DNA from: Cyanobacteria bacterium SZAS-4 | Lineage (GTDB): Bacteria > Cyanobacteriota > Vampirovibrionia > Obscuribacterales > Obscuribacteraceae | Direction of reading: 5' to 3' | Length of the DNA stretch: 64,000 bases | Assembly (NCBI GenBank): GCA_018266255.1 | Contig: JAFEAT010000008.1 | Coordinates: 62,001 to 126,000 of the forward strand | Shown here: one piece after another, positions 34,029 through 42,662 of the stretch | Layout: each line of letters opens with the position of its first letter | Position numbering within the stretch: position 1 is the stretch's first letter | The notes under the pieces: generated by a model | Told to the model about the DNA's origin: nothing | What the model saw: only the letters and a program-made list of their open reading frames with translations | Databases searched by the model: none | Made by a program: the position numbers and the translations under genes

Positions 34029-34633
34029 ACCATTCCATGTTTTTCAAAGTAGTTTTGATGATATTCCTCAGCCGAGTAAAACGGCTTAGCGGGAACGATC
34101 TCAGTCACTATCGGCGAAAAGAACTTGTGCTCTTTCGTCAATTGTTCCTTCATTTGAAGCGCTTCTCTTTCTTGTTGAGGAGTTGAGTAAAAGATTACTG
34201 AACGGTATTGTGTTCCAAAATCTGGACCCTGGCTGTTTTTAGTCGTCGGGTCGTGACTGGCGAAGAACGTCTCCAAAAGCTTGTGATAAGTTGTTTTGGT
34301 TGGATCGAACTCAACCAGACAGGTTTCAGCGTGACCAGTTGTGTCTGTGCAAACCTGATGATAACTCGGGTTTGGCACTTTGCCACCCGTATAACCGACT
34401 GTGGTTTTTACAACGCCTGGCACTTTGCTGAACGTACTTTGTACTTTCCAGAAACATCCTTCTGCGAACAGAGCGCGTTCTAGCTTGACTCCCGTTGCGC
34501 TCGTGGGTGATTTCTCCGCCGACGCAGCCGTCTTCTCAGCTGTCTGCGCCGCTTGTCCTGTTGAGAACGAGCCAACAACAACTAAACTGGCTGCTGCCAT
34601 AATCAACGCGCTCAATATTCTTTTGGATTTCAT
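34019..34633 (-). CDS. msrA: peptide-methionine (S)-S-oxide reductase, exported
   Basis: MsrA domain with catalytic motif GCFWK, GYTGGKVPNPSYHQVCTDTTGHAE, the family segment FASHDPTTKNSQGPDFGTQYRS and the ending PFYSAEEYHQNYFEKHG. A Sec signal peptide (MKSKRILSALIMAAASLVVV) and an Ala/Thr/Ser linker show export. ATG 34633 is chosen over ATG 34651 because it begins a clean signal peptide and has AGGCG upstream. The terminal Cys in MVCH could act as a resolving residue. It is co-transcribed with msrB. A -10 hexamer lies upstream at 34719-34724. Confidence 0.9.
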   Translation of the reverse strand: MKSKRILSALIMAAASLVVVGSFSTGQAAQTAEKTAASAEKSPTSATGVKLERALFAEGCFWKVQSTFSKVPGVVKTTVGYTGGKVPNPSYHQVCTDTTGHAETCLVEFDPTKTTYHKLLETFFASHDPTTKNSQGPDFGTQYRSVIFYSTPQQEREALQMKEQLTKEHKFFSPIVTEIVPAKPFYSAEEYHQNYFEKHGMVCH

Positions 34634-34718
34634 CTGTTCGCCTATAGCCATCCGTCATGCACCAAACTCAGTTTGACTAGCTCAACTGCTAAACCTTGTT
34701 CGCCTGTTGATACTTTAG

Positions 34719-34724
34719 ATTATA
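34719..34724 (-). promoter_or_regulatory. -10 hexamer upstream of msrA-msrB
   Basis: A perfect TATAAT on the minus strand, about 85 bases before the msrA start. No convincing -35 is seen, so an activator-dependent or non-standard promoter is possible. Confidence 0.35.
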
Positions 34725-34746
34725 GGCTGTGAAATCCGTGTGGAGG

Positions 34747-36669
34747 CTACTGATCGGTGTCGATTTCGGGTTTTTCAGGTTCGCTGTGAACGATAACATC
34801 GGGAGTTTTCGAATTTAAGATGTCGATATCCCTTTTCGTGAGTCTTTTGCAATGTTCGATGTAGATTTCTTTGAGGGTTGGGTTTTTTATGCAGAACTTT
34901 TCTAATCCTCTTAAAGTGACGTTTGTGTTGGTTAGTAATGCTTTTGATAGATGTGGATATTGTGCAAGAGTTTCAAGAGCTTTGTCATCTATGTTCGGAT
35001 TATCATTGAGAGCAATTTCATAGATTGGGCAGTTGCGAAGATATTTGAGTCCTTCGTTCGTGATCGCTTTGTCACCTTTCAAATCTGCGCGACCTAGATT
35101 CTTTAAAGTGCCAAGCGATTTCATCCCTACGTCGGTAACCTTGATGGAATTGAAATCGATAACTTGCAAACTGGTGTTATGCTCACATAAAATTGCGATG
35201 CCCTTATCTGTCAGGGTCGTGCCGCCGACACTTAGCAATGTTAGCTTCTTGCACTTTGCCAGACCCGCAGCACCTTCGTCGTTAAAATCACATCCTCTCA
35301 CGCAAAGTTGTGTAAGGTTTGGAAGCGCTGCCAAAAGATCCAAATCTTTGTTGTTGAATGTGCACTGCTCCAGATCAAGGAAGTTAATCCATTTTGTCTT
35401 GCTAATCATTTCCATTTGCTTGCGATCTAGTGTGGCAAAGTGCATGGAAATGTGACCGTTAGGACCAGCGTGTCTGAGTCGCTGAGCTAGTTCGTATGAT
35501 GCGCGACTCTCAAGACTTTCAACTGCCGCCTGGTCAATTATCAAGGCACTATCTTCGGCGTTAACTTTTGGATCTGCTTTGTCTCGAATGACCTGGATAA
35601 TTGGTTTTTCCATTTGAATATGTTTGATTTCAAATGCTGCGAAACCGGCTAATGTCGCGGACATCAGCGTAGTAAGAAGAATTGCTCCAAAGAAAATAGA
35701 GCGTGTTAGTGTCAGTGGTTTTGGAATAGAATTCGGCACTTCCAGTATTGCTGCAACTGTTGGTTTCTCAATTGCTTCACCGCGGATAGTGGCAGCAAGG
35801 TCTTTAGCGACGGCGTTTACGCTTTGATATCTCTGCTCGGGAGATTTTGCCAGCATCATGGCGACGACTTGTTCTAGCTCTTTGGAAAATGTGGTGCCTA
35901 GTGAGGCTTGTTTGAGCGTTGGTGGCGCCTGCGACTTATGCTTCATCATTGTGCTCAGTGCAGTGTCACCAATAAACGGTGGTGTGCCTGTTAGCGCTTC
36001 GAAAATGACGCACCCCAATGAGTATATGTCTGACCGAAAGTCGACTTTCATGCCTGAGCATTGCTCTGGACTTATATAGAGAGGGCTACCAGCAATTTCA
36101 GTTGTATGCGTAAGACTGCGTTCCTCGTCTTCTGGTGCAAATGTAGCAATTCCAAAGTCGACGATTTTGACACTGCCTTCGGTGCCAGGCTCCATATCAT
36201 CCAACACCATTATGTTGCTTGGCTTGATGTCCCGATGCACTACACCTAGCTGGTGAGCATGCGCCAGACCGCGACAAATCTGGATAAACATAGGAATCGC
36301 TTCACTAACGGGCAAGTGTGTTTTTCGCTTCAAAATCTCTGCAAGCGTTTCGCCCCTGATCAATTCCATGACAAGAAATGGAGTCTGGTCGTCTAATAAT
36401 CCGAAGTCATCTATGGCCACGACGTTAGGGTGTTTGACTGCGAAAGCAGTGCGAGCTTCCGTTTGAAATCGGCGCATGGTCTCATCTGAGATTCCGCGGC
36501 TCTCTATTGTTTTAAGAGCTAGCTCTTTATTCAGGAAAACTTGCGTGACATGATAGACCACGCCCATTCCGCCACGCCCAAGGCACGAAATGACTTGATA
36601 TCTTCCACCCAGGGTTTGTCCTGGCTCGAAAAGATTGCTTTGCAGGCTGACTTTCCTGTCATTTTTCAA
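34747..36669 (-). CDS. transmembrane Ser/Thr kinase with LRR exterior
   Basis: A 640-residue receptor kinase. The catalytic domain (about 24-298) has GRGGMGVVY (31-39), K53, HRDIKPSN (D147), DFG (171-173) and GSPLYISPEQCSG. One hydrophobic helix follows at about 324-345. The exterior (about 350-640) holds leucine-rich repeats: INFLDLEQCTFNNKDLDLL, LTQLCVRGCDFNDEG, LTLLSVGGTTLTDKG and LGRADLKGDKAITNEG. These are clearer here than in the kinase at 3323. The start is TTG, overlapping the stop of the preceding kinase by four bases, which implies coupled translation and perhaps heterodimer formation. The C-terminal tail is acidic. Confidence 0.9.
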   Translation of the reverse strand: MKNDRKVSLQSNLFEPGQTLGGRYQVISCLGRGGMGVVYHVTQVFLNKELALKTIESRGISDETMRRFQTEARTAFAVKHPNVVAIDDFGLLDDQTPFLVMELIRGETLAEILKRKTHLPVSEAIPMFIQICRGLAHAHQLGVVHRDIKPSNIMVLDDMEPGTEGSVKIVDFGIATFAPEDEERSLTHTTEIAGSPLYISPEQCSGMKVDFRSDIYSLGCVIFEALTGTPPFIGDTALSTMMKHKSQAPPTLKQASLGTTFSKELEQVVAMMLAKSPEQRYQSVNAVAKDLAATIRGEAIEKPTVAAILEVPNSIPKPLTLTRSIFFGAILLTTLMSATLAGFAAFEIKHIQMEKPIIQVIRDKADPKVNAEDSALIIDQAAVESLESRASYELAQRLRHAGPNGHISMHFATLDRKQMEMISKTKWINFLDLEQCTFNNKDLDLLAALPNLTQLCVRGCDFNDEGAAGLAKCKKLTLLSVGGTTLTDKGIAILCEHNTSLQVIDFNSIKVTDVGMKSLGTLKNLGRADLKGDKAITNEGLKYLRNCPIYEIALNDNPNIDDKALETLAQYPHLSKALLTNTNVTLRGLEKFCIKNPTLKEIYIEHCKRLTKRDIDILNSKTPDVIVHSEPEKPEIDTDQ

Positions 36670-37832
36670 TGCGGCGTGTTCTCAGTCGGTAGTGAGGATG
36701 CTGGAGTGTTGTTCGAAGTCTCTCTTACGTGAATAATCTTGGGCGGTGCAACAGCGGTGATCGAGTAAACAGCAAAATAGGAGGCAATCGCGGTGAGAAC
36801 AGCTACACCGCAAAGTAGCGTAACGAAATTGCTTTTTGTAATCGAGACGATATCTTCTTCTTTTTTCTTTTTCTGTTCCTGCCGAACCGCTGCTTTGACA
36901 ACGCCACCAGTTTTGATGGCATTTAATTCCATGGCGACGTCGCCCAGACTTTGATACCTTTCACCTGGTTGCTTTGCCAGCATTTTGGCGACAATAGCTT
37001 CCAGTGATTTTGGATAAGTGTTACCCGTGGCTTCGCGCAAGGTTGGTGTCGGGTCTTGCTGATGCTTAAGCATTGTCAAAAGCGCATTTTCACCAATGAA
37101 GGGTAAGGTTCCAGTGAGAGCTTCAAACATTACACAGCCTAGCGAATAGATGTCGGACCGATGATCTACCGTTTCTCCCTGACACTGCTCGGGGCTCATG
37201 TATAGTGGACTTCCGAATACCTCACCGGTGCGGGTCAACGCTTGCACTTCTCCACCCTCTCGGGCTGAATATTTCGCGATGCCGAAATCTACCACCTTGA
37301 CACTGCCTTCGGTGCCTAGTGGCATGCCGTGGATGAGCATGATGTTGTTCGGTTTGATATCGCGGTGAACAATTCCTTTCGTGTGTGCATACGACATTCC
37401 GAAACAGACCTGAATGAAAAGGTCGATCACCTCATCAACGCTGAGCCGTGAACATACCTTCAGTCGGTCCCCAAGTGTTTCTCCGTCAATCAATTCCATA
37501 ACAAGGAATGGTGTGTCGTCGTCTAGCAATCCAAAATCATTGACCATGATGACGTTGGGATGGTCGATGGCAAATGTGGTAATTGCTTCTTGTTGAAAGC
37601 GCCTGATTGATTTTTCAGTTAAGCACTGTTTGCTAATTGTTTTGAGAGCTAACTCTTTGTCGAGGAAAAATTGTTTGACCTTGTAGACAATCCCCATGCC
37701 ACCTCGCCCGAGGCAGGTGATTACCTGGTAGCGTCCACCTAACATGTGCCCTGGGTTAAATTCGATATCGGTCCCATCTTGAGTTTCGACGGGAGTGTTC
37801 GGCGACATGAAGTGCTGCTTCGGCTGAGACAT
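36666..37832 (-). CDS. transmembrane Ser/Thr kinase with very short exterior
   Basis: A receptor-type kinase of 388 residues from ATG 37832. GRGGMGIVY, K64, HRDIKPNN (D158), DFG (182-184) and GSPLYMSPEQCQG are all intact. A Lys/Glu-rich linker (about 317-329) precedes the single helix at about 336-358. Only about 30 residues follow, with no LRRs. Sitting first in an operon with an LRR receptor kinase, it may be a signalling partner lacking its own ligand domain. The frame extends to TTG 37877, but a probable promoter lies inside that extension, and GGAATCCC precedes ATG 37832. Confidence 0.88.
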   Translation of the reverse strand: MSQPKQHFMSPNTPVETQDGTDIEFNPGHMLGGRYQVITCLGRGGMGIVYKVKQFFLDKELALKTISKQCLTEKSIRRFQQEAITTFAIDHPNVIMVNDFGLLDDDTPFLVMELIDGETLGDRLKVCSRLSVDEVIDLFIQVCFGMSYAHTKGIVHRDIKPNNIMLIHGMPLGTEGSVKVVDFGIAKYSAREGGEVQALTRTGEVFGSPLYMSPEQCQGETVDHRSDIYSLGCVMFEALTGTLPFIGENALLTMLKHQQDPTPTLREATGNTYPKSLEAIVAKMLAKQPGERYQSLGDVAMELNAIKTGGVVKAAVRQEQKKKKEEDIVSITKSNFVTLLCGVAVLTAIASYFAVYSITAVAPPKIIHVRETSNNTPASSLPTENTPH

Positions 37833-37860
37833 TTTTGGGATTCCGTGATCTGAAAGCTCT

Positions 37861-37888
37861 ACTATAATTATTCCCAAAATTCGGTCAC
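37861..37888 (-). promoter_or_regulatory. promoter for the tandem receptor-kinase operon
   Basis: On the minus strand, GTGACC (37883-37888; 4 of 6 matches to TTGACA), a 16-base spacer and TATAGT (37861-37866; 5 of 6). The predicted start of transcription is near 37855, about 23 bases before ATG 37832. This supports that start codon over TTG 37877. Confidence 0.45.
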
Positions 37889-37910
37889 TGCGCTGGTTTT
37901 GGTCGACAAT

Positions 37911-37954
37911 TCAAAAAAAATAGGCGGATCGCTTTTTGAGCGAGCCCGCCTATT
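37911..37954 (-). terminator. strong Rho-independent terminator
   Basis: The outer stem AATAGGCGG (37919-37927) pairs with CCGCCTATT (37946-37954), and an inner CGCT/AGCG helix is present. Read on the minus strand, it is followed by a run of eight U. It terminates the Pro/Gln-rich gene ending at 37974. Confidence 0.9.
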
Positions 37955-37973
37955 CAGTTACTTGGATTCGAAA

Positions 37974-38915
37974 TTACTGTTGTTGTCTTCTGGTCAAACC
38001 GGCAACCACTTCTGGTGCCAACTGATGCATCGAATGATGTGTCAGCCAACGAACAGCCATCACGGTAACTTCATTGTCAGCACTATCGAGAGCCAGCAAA
38101 CTAGCGATGACGTGACCATTATGTTCGGCTGTCTTATGCTTTCTTGCCCAGTCCATCGCGGCTTCGATTACTTCTTCGTCGTTGGTGTTTTCTTCGAGCC
38201 AACGTCGAATGTATTTGCTTGCATCGTGAAGATGTTTGTCTTGATTGGTTTCGTGCATCAGTGTCGCTCTGGCGTGCTGGGATACATTTTGAACGGGAGC
38301 AGCTGGGGCTGGTGCCGCAGGCTGTTGATATGCCACTGGCTGCGGTGCCAGCGCAGGTTGTTGCACTGGAGGCTGCTGAGGTGGAGCAACTGGTGCTGCC
38401 ATCGCAGGTGCTTGCGGCTCTGGCTGAGCAACAGGCTGAGGTGCCACATACTCAGGAGCAGGTTGTGCCTGAGGCTGTGGTGTGTATTGAGGTTGTTGAT
38501 ATTCCATCGACACAGGAGCTGGTTGCTGCACCTGCGCAGGAGGTGTGTACTGCATTTGTGGTGCAGGTTCTTGAGTTTGTGCTTGAGGCGCACGGAAAGG
38601 AATTGGGGCAGGTGGGCTAGCTTGACGTGCTGCAGGTGCAGGCGCCTGGTCTTGCGCTTCTTCTGTTTCGTCGTCGTCATCAAAAAAATCGTCGTCGTCT
38701 TCATCCATAATAGATACTGAATTGACTAGCGCCATGGCTGGTCCTGATCTGGCAGGTTCCATCGAACTTTGCGCTTGTGTGCTTTCGGATGGGCTTGCAG
38801 CACGGATCAAAGCTGCCATGGCTGCATCGAGATCGTCCATTGATGGCGCCGTGGCTACTCCAGCGTTACCTGGGTTTTCAGCGTCCATCTCGTCATTTTC
38901 ATTATCAATGCTCAT
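37974..38915 (-). CDS. Pro/Gln-rich disordered protein with acidic patch and helical C-terminus
   Basis: Not recognised. The 313-residue protein has three parts. Residues 1-70 are polar with a short Ala-rich helix (LDAAMAALIRAAS). An acidic run of Asp/Glu (about 71-87) follows. A long low-complexity region (about 90-210) is composed mostly of Pro, Gln, Ala and Tyr, with recurring P-Q-P, Q-Y-T-P and Q-P-A-P units. The last 100 residues look ordered and helical (HLHDASKYIRRWLEENTNDE, EVIEAAMDWARKHKTA, VTVMAVRWLTHHSMHQLAP), reminiscent of HEAT-like pairs. There is no signal peptide. AGGAG precedes the ATG by 11 bases, and a strong terminator follows. A scaffold or condensate-forming role is possible but unproven. 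Confidence 0.7.
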   Translation of the reverse strand: MSIDNENDEMDAENPGNAGVATAPSMDDLDAAMAALIRAASPSESTQAQSSMEPARSGPAMALVNSVSIMDEDDDDFFDDDDETEEAQDQAPAPAARQASPPAPIPFRAPQAQTQEPAPQMQYTPPAQVQQPAPVSMEYQQPQYTPQPQAQPAPEYVAPQPVAQPEPQAPAMAAPVAPPQQPPVQQPALAPQPVAYQQPAAPAPAAPVQNVSQHARATLMHETNQDKHLHDASKYIRRWLEENTNDEEVIEAAMDWARKHKTAEHNGHVIASLLALDSADNEVTVMAVRWLTHHSMHQLAPEVVAGLTRRQQQ

Positions 38916-39148
38916 TTCGACTCGTTCTCCTATCCTCTACTAAGCAAACTGAACCAAGGCGGTGGCGACAGGTCGCTCCTGCCTATTAATGTTCAAACAT
39001 TTGAGCCTGGTCTGAAATCTATATACCCGGGCTTTCACAGATTGCGACCTGATTGAAATATTTAGTATCACATCCCGCAAAGTGCCAAGGGGACATCGAT
39101 ATGAGCATTTTTTACGATCTAACAGTTGGGTCAAGTTTGATTATCAGG

Positions 39149-39177
39149 TTGACAAGAGGCAGATTTTAAGATGTTAT
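39149..39177 (+). promoter_or_regulatory. sigma70-type promoter
   Basis: A perfect -35 TTGACA (39149-39154), a 17-base spacer and TGTTAT (39172-39177; 4 of 6). The predicted transcription start near 39184 leaves about 56 bases before ATG 39240. The rest of the 324-base divergent region (38916-39239) holds no gene that I can support. Confidence 0.6.
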
Positions 39178-39239
39178 GCTGGTGAATCTGGCGAGAGGAT
39201 AGGACTATTAGATTCCGTTTTAAGTACTCAAACCTCGGA

Positions 39240-40442
39240 ATGTTGCTATTCGCGACAGTTTTATCTTTCATGTTGATTGGCGAAGCACCTGCTGCAAACA
39301 AGATGCAGGAAGCTTTTGCACATTATCAGGCGCATCGATTCAAAGAAGCCACAAGTGCATTTGATGAATACCTGCAGGGTAATCCTCGCGATGCGAATGC
39401 AATGTATTACGACGCGCTCTGCAATCAGCAAATAGGAAATATGGCGCGTGCGAAGAGTCTCTATCGGATGGTTGTGCAGACCAGCCCAGGAAGCCAGATT
39501 GCTTCATATGCAGAATCAGTACTAACGAAAGTTGATCCTTCGTATCGTTCTGCCACGTCGTCGAGCAATACAAGTCGGTCAACGACAAGCCCTGCTGTCA
39601 ATTCAATCAGATCGTCAGCATCAGCTAGCGTGATACAAGGTCCAAACCAAGCCAATGTGTACTATAAAGCGCAAGGCTCCAGTATTATGGTGCCCGTCGA
39701 AATTAATGGGCATCAAGTTGAAATGAAACTCGACACCGGTGCGCCTGGAATTTGTATCGGAAGAACTCAGCTTGCTTCAATCGGTGTTCGTCCACCCGAT
39801 GGAAAAGCGACTGGCTTCACCGGAGGGTCGTCTAACAATGAAGCAATCGGCACATGGGATATGCGTGCGACTGTTAAGGTTGGTCCGTTTATTGCACCAA
39901 ACGCAGAAATTGTTTTGATGGAAACCGAAGACAATCACGCCTTGCTCGGTCAGGAGTTCATCAAGCATTTCGAGTATCAGGTAGACCAGTCTGCGCACTG
40001 TATACGGTTCACAAAGAAAGGCACCACTGGTGCCGCTGTGGCTCAAGGCTACACTCTACCTTTTACTTTTCGCGAGGCCGGCAATCGGATTATTGTGGAA
40101 GGTGAGATCAACGGTCGCAAGAGCAAATTCATGATGGATACGGGCAATACTGGTTCAGGTATTAAATTCACTAGTCCTGAGCAAGCCGCCGCATACGGTG
40201 CCCCCGTTCCAGATGGATGCAGAGTTGGCAGTTTCGTTGGTGTTTCCGGGGCTGGTTCTGCTTATGTTTACTCCGTCAATCATTTTCGTATGGGTCCGAT
40301 CGACCGTAATGATTTAAGTGTTGCGGCCTCAGTAACGTCACTTCAGGGTGGAGAAGAACCGTTACTCGGGCACGAAGTTTTTGAAGGTTGGCAATACACA
40401 GTCGACTACGATAAGAAGGTCATACACTTATTGCGTCGGTGA
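39240..40442 (+). CDS. exported TPR protein with two retropepsin-like aspartic protease domains
   Basis: A 400-residue protein. A short signal sequence (LLFATVLSFMLIGEAPAA) is followed by a TPR-like pair (about 20-100: AHYQAHRFKEATSAFDEYL, YDALCNQQIGNMARAKSLYR) and a Ser/Thr linker. Two clan AA aspartic-protease units come next. The first has VEMKLDTGAPGICIG and HALLGQEFIKHF, the second SKFMMDTGNTGSGIKF and EPLLGHEVFEGW. Retropepsins normally dimerise from single units, so two DTG units in one chain could form an internal active site. The start is ATG 39240; no standard start codon exists upstream in frame. It is transcribed from a good promoter and followed after 72 bases by a DUF202 gene. 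Confidence 0.82.
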   Translation: MLLFATVLSFMLIGEAPAANKMQEAFAHYQAHRFKEATSAFDEYLQGNPRDANAMYYDALCNQQIGNMARAKSLYRMVVQTSPGSQIASYAESVLTKVDPSYRSATSSSNTSRSTTSPAVNSIRSSASASVIQGPNQANVYYKAQGSSIMVPVEINGHQVEMKLDTGAPGICIGRTQLASIGVRPPDGKATGFTGGSSNNEAIGTWDMRATVKVGPFIAPNAEIVLMETEDNHALLGQEFIKHFEYQVDQSAHCIRFTKKGTTGAAVAQGYTLPFTFREAGNRIIVEGEINGRKSKFMMDTGNTGSGIKFTSPEQAAAYGAPVPDGCRVGSFVGVSGAGSAYVYSVNHFRMGPIDRNDLSVAASVTSLQGGEEPLLGHEVFEGWQYTVDYDKKVIHLLRR

Positions 40443-40514
40443 CCTAAGGCAGTTATTTTCTATTTGTTGTATTTTCACCCTGTCTAGCGACTATGTCCGA
40501 ACGGGGGTATCAAC

Positions 40515-40922
40515 GTGATCGAAGAAGTTCATCCTAAGCCTGAGTCTAACCCAAATATCCAGGTCGAACTCGCTCGTGTCAGAACGGTTCTTGCTATGGA
40601 CAGAACTCTTTTGGCTTGGGTGCGCACGTCGCTTTCCTTAATCGGTTTTGGATTTACTCTGGCAAAGTTTGTGCACGATTTAATCGTCAGCGGTTCCATT
40701 CATGGTTTGAACTCCGCAGCGCCTCGTCGTTTAGGTATCGCGTTGATGGTGTTAGGAATTGGTGGATTGTTGGGAGGCGCTTACGATTACAAACGATCCG
40801 TCAAACAACTTGGTGGATCGGTTGACATCTCTATCTGGTCTCCATCATTGGTGGTGGCACTCATACTTGCGGTCCTGAGCGTGTACTTGACGTTCAATCT
40901 GGTATCAAACCTGAGTTCATAA
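40515..40922 (+). CDS. DUF202 (YidH-like) membrane protein
   Basis: A 135-residue protein with the DUF202 signature near the N-terminus: ELARVRTVLAMDRTLLAWVR followed by TSLSLIGFGFTLAKF. Three hydrophobic helices lie at about 39-57, 74-92 and 107-130. The family's function is unknown; in eukaryotes the domain occurs in the VTC polyphosphate polymerase complex. It begins at GTG with a GGGGG stretch about eight bases upstream. It follows the aspartic-protease gene by 72 bases and may be separately expressed. Confidence 0.85.
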   Translation: MIEEVHPKPESNPNIQVELARVRTVLAMDRTLLAWVRTSLSLIGFGFTLAKFVHDLIVSGSIHGLNSAAPRRLGIALMVLGIGGLLGGAYDYKRSVKQLGGSVDISIWSPSLVVALILAVLSVYLTFNLVSNLSS

Positions 40923-41054
40923 CAGGCTCGTTAGATCGGAAATAAGCCACTGTGTACGCCGATCAACCAAGCAGATCATCTGATATCTTATGGTCGAGCT
41001 TTTAATAAGCGCCCCTTGGCATGGCTGCAAGCCGCGCACCTCAGGAGTGTCAGC

Positions 41055-42662
41055 GTGAATAAATACGCGAAGAAATTTTGTTCAGCTCTTCTCGCCGTAG
41101 GTTCAATATTCCTTCCCAGTGCGGGTATGTGTGTCAGCGCCAAACAACCAAACATCATCTTTATTATGGGAGACGATATTGGTTGGTCGAACATTGGAGT
41201 TTATAACCAGGGCATTATGGCTGGTCGCACTCCTAACTTAGATCGTCTCGCAAATGAGGGAATGAGGTTCACTGACTATTATGCTGAAGCGAGTTGCACA
41301 GCCGGTCGCGCCAACTTCATCACTGGCGAATTGCCCATTCGAACTGGATTAACGACAGTTGGTCAAGCCGGTTCGCAAGTAGGTATTCCAGATCAAGCAA
41401 TTACAATCGCCACTGCGTTGAAAAACCAGGGTTATGCCACTGGTCAGTTCGGAAAAAATCATCTTGGAGACTTAAATAGATTCCTTCCAACTGTGCACGG
41501 GTTCGATGAATTTTTCGGTTATCTGTATCACCTCGACGCGATGGAAGATCCTTCGCACCGCAACTATCCAGCTGCATTGAAAGCGAGCGTTGGTCCTCGC
41601 AATATGATTCACAGCTGGGCCACAGATACAGACGACGCGACAGTGCAACCGCGTTGGGGCAAGATAGGCAAACAGAAAATTGAAGATGCCGGTGAGCTTT
41701 ATCCAAAGAGGATGGAGACTGTAGACGACGAGATTTTGGCTGATTCTTTGCAATTTATGGACAAAGCAAAAAAAGATGGCAAGCCGTTTTTCGTCTGGCT
41801 CAATCCAACTCGCATGCACATCATCACCCATCTCTCTGACAAATATCAGGCGATGCGCAATGGTGATAACGGCTGGACTGAAGAAGAAGCTGGCATGGCG
41901 CAACTCGACGATATCGTCGGCTCTGTAATGAAGTATGTAAAAGACAATGGATTAGACGACAATACAATTATTGCTTTCAGCACCGACAATGGTGCCGAGA
42001 ATTTCACCTGGCCAGACGGTGGACAGACACCATTTGCTGGTGGAAAAGGTACTGCACTGGAAGGTGGTTTTCGAGTTCCTGCCATCGTCAGATGGCCAGG
42101 TCACGTGCCAGCGGGCAAGGTCGAAAACAGCATCATGTCAGGGCTTGACTGGTTCCCGACATTGCTCTCAATCGCAGGTAATCCGTCAATCACGAGCGAG
42201 CTGTTAGCTGGAAAACAAATCGGCGATCAGACTTATAGAGTTCATCTCGATGGTTACGATCAAACAGATTTGATCACCGGCAAAGGTCCATCGAAGCGAA
42301 AAGAAATTTTCTATTTTACTGAAGGCACACTAGGTGCGGTGCGAATTAATGACTACAAATACCGTTTCACTGATCAGCCCCAGGGCTGGCTTGGTGCAAC
42401 CGAGAAAGTAGATTGGCCGATTCTCACCAACCTTCGCCTCGATCCATATGAGCGCACTGGAATGCCAAACGGAAAATCGGGTTCGCTGGGTTACTACAAT
42501 TATTTTGTAGATCAATTCTGGCGTTTCGTGTTTGTTCAGGACGAAGTGTCGAAGACTGCGCAATCCTTTGTCTCATACCCGCCAATGCAGAAGGGTGCCA
42601 GTTTCAATATGGAGTCTGTCAAACAAGCCATAATGGATAAAATCAACGTCCAGGGCAAGTAA
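41055..42662 (+). CDS. exported type I sulfatase (arylsulfatase-like)
   Basis: Hydrolyses sulfate esters using a formylglycine made from Cys. GTG 41055 has AGGAG seven bases upstream and begins a signal peptide (MNKYAKKFCSALLAVGSIFL, cleavage near VSA at 27-29). Metal ligands D40-D41 lie in IIFIMGDDIGW. The modification motif is CTAGR with C81, a C-x-A-x-R variant of the usual C-x-P-S-R. Further motifs are FGKNHLGD and STDNGAENFTWPDGGQTPF. The length (535 residues) is normal. The FGE gene overlaps its stop (TAATG), which provides the modifying enzyme. The substrate is unknown; aryl or carbohydrate sulfates are typical. Confidence 0.92.
   Translation: MNKYAKKFCSALLAVGSIFLPSAGMCVSAKQPNIIFIMGDDIGWSNIGVYNQGIMAGRTPNLDRLANEGMRFTDYYAEASCTAGRANFITGELPIRTGLTTVGQAGSQVGIPDQAITIATALKNQGYATGQFGKNHLGDLNRFLPTVHGFDEFFGYLYHLDAMEDPSHRNYPAALKASVGPRNMIHSWATDTDDATVQPRWGKIGKQKIEDAGELYPKRMETVDDEILADSLQFMDKAKKDGKPFFVWLNPTRMHIITHLSDKYQAMRNGDNGWTEEEAGMAQLDDIVGSVMKYVKDNGLDDNTIIAFSTDNGAENFTWPDGGQTPFAGGKGTALEGGFRVPAIVRWPGHVPAGKVENSIMSGLDWFPTLLSIAGNPSITSELLAGKQIGDQTYRVHLDGYDQTDLITGKGPSKRKEIFYFTEGTLGAVRINDYKYRFTDQPQGWLGATEKVDWPILTNLRLDPYERTGMPNGKSGSLGYYNYFVDQFWRFVFVQDEVSKTAQSFVSYPPMQKGASFNMESVKQAIMDKINVQGK

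Noticed and set aside
38144..38620. 158-codon plus-strand frame opposite the Pro/Gln-rich gene
   Set aside because: It is a shadow caused by the low-complexity codons of the minus-strand gene, which has the promoter-side signals, Shine-Dalgarno and terminator.
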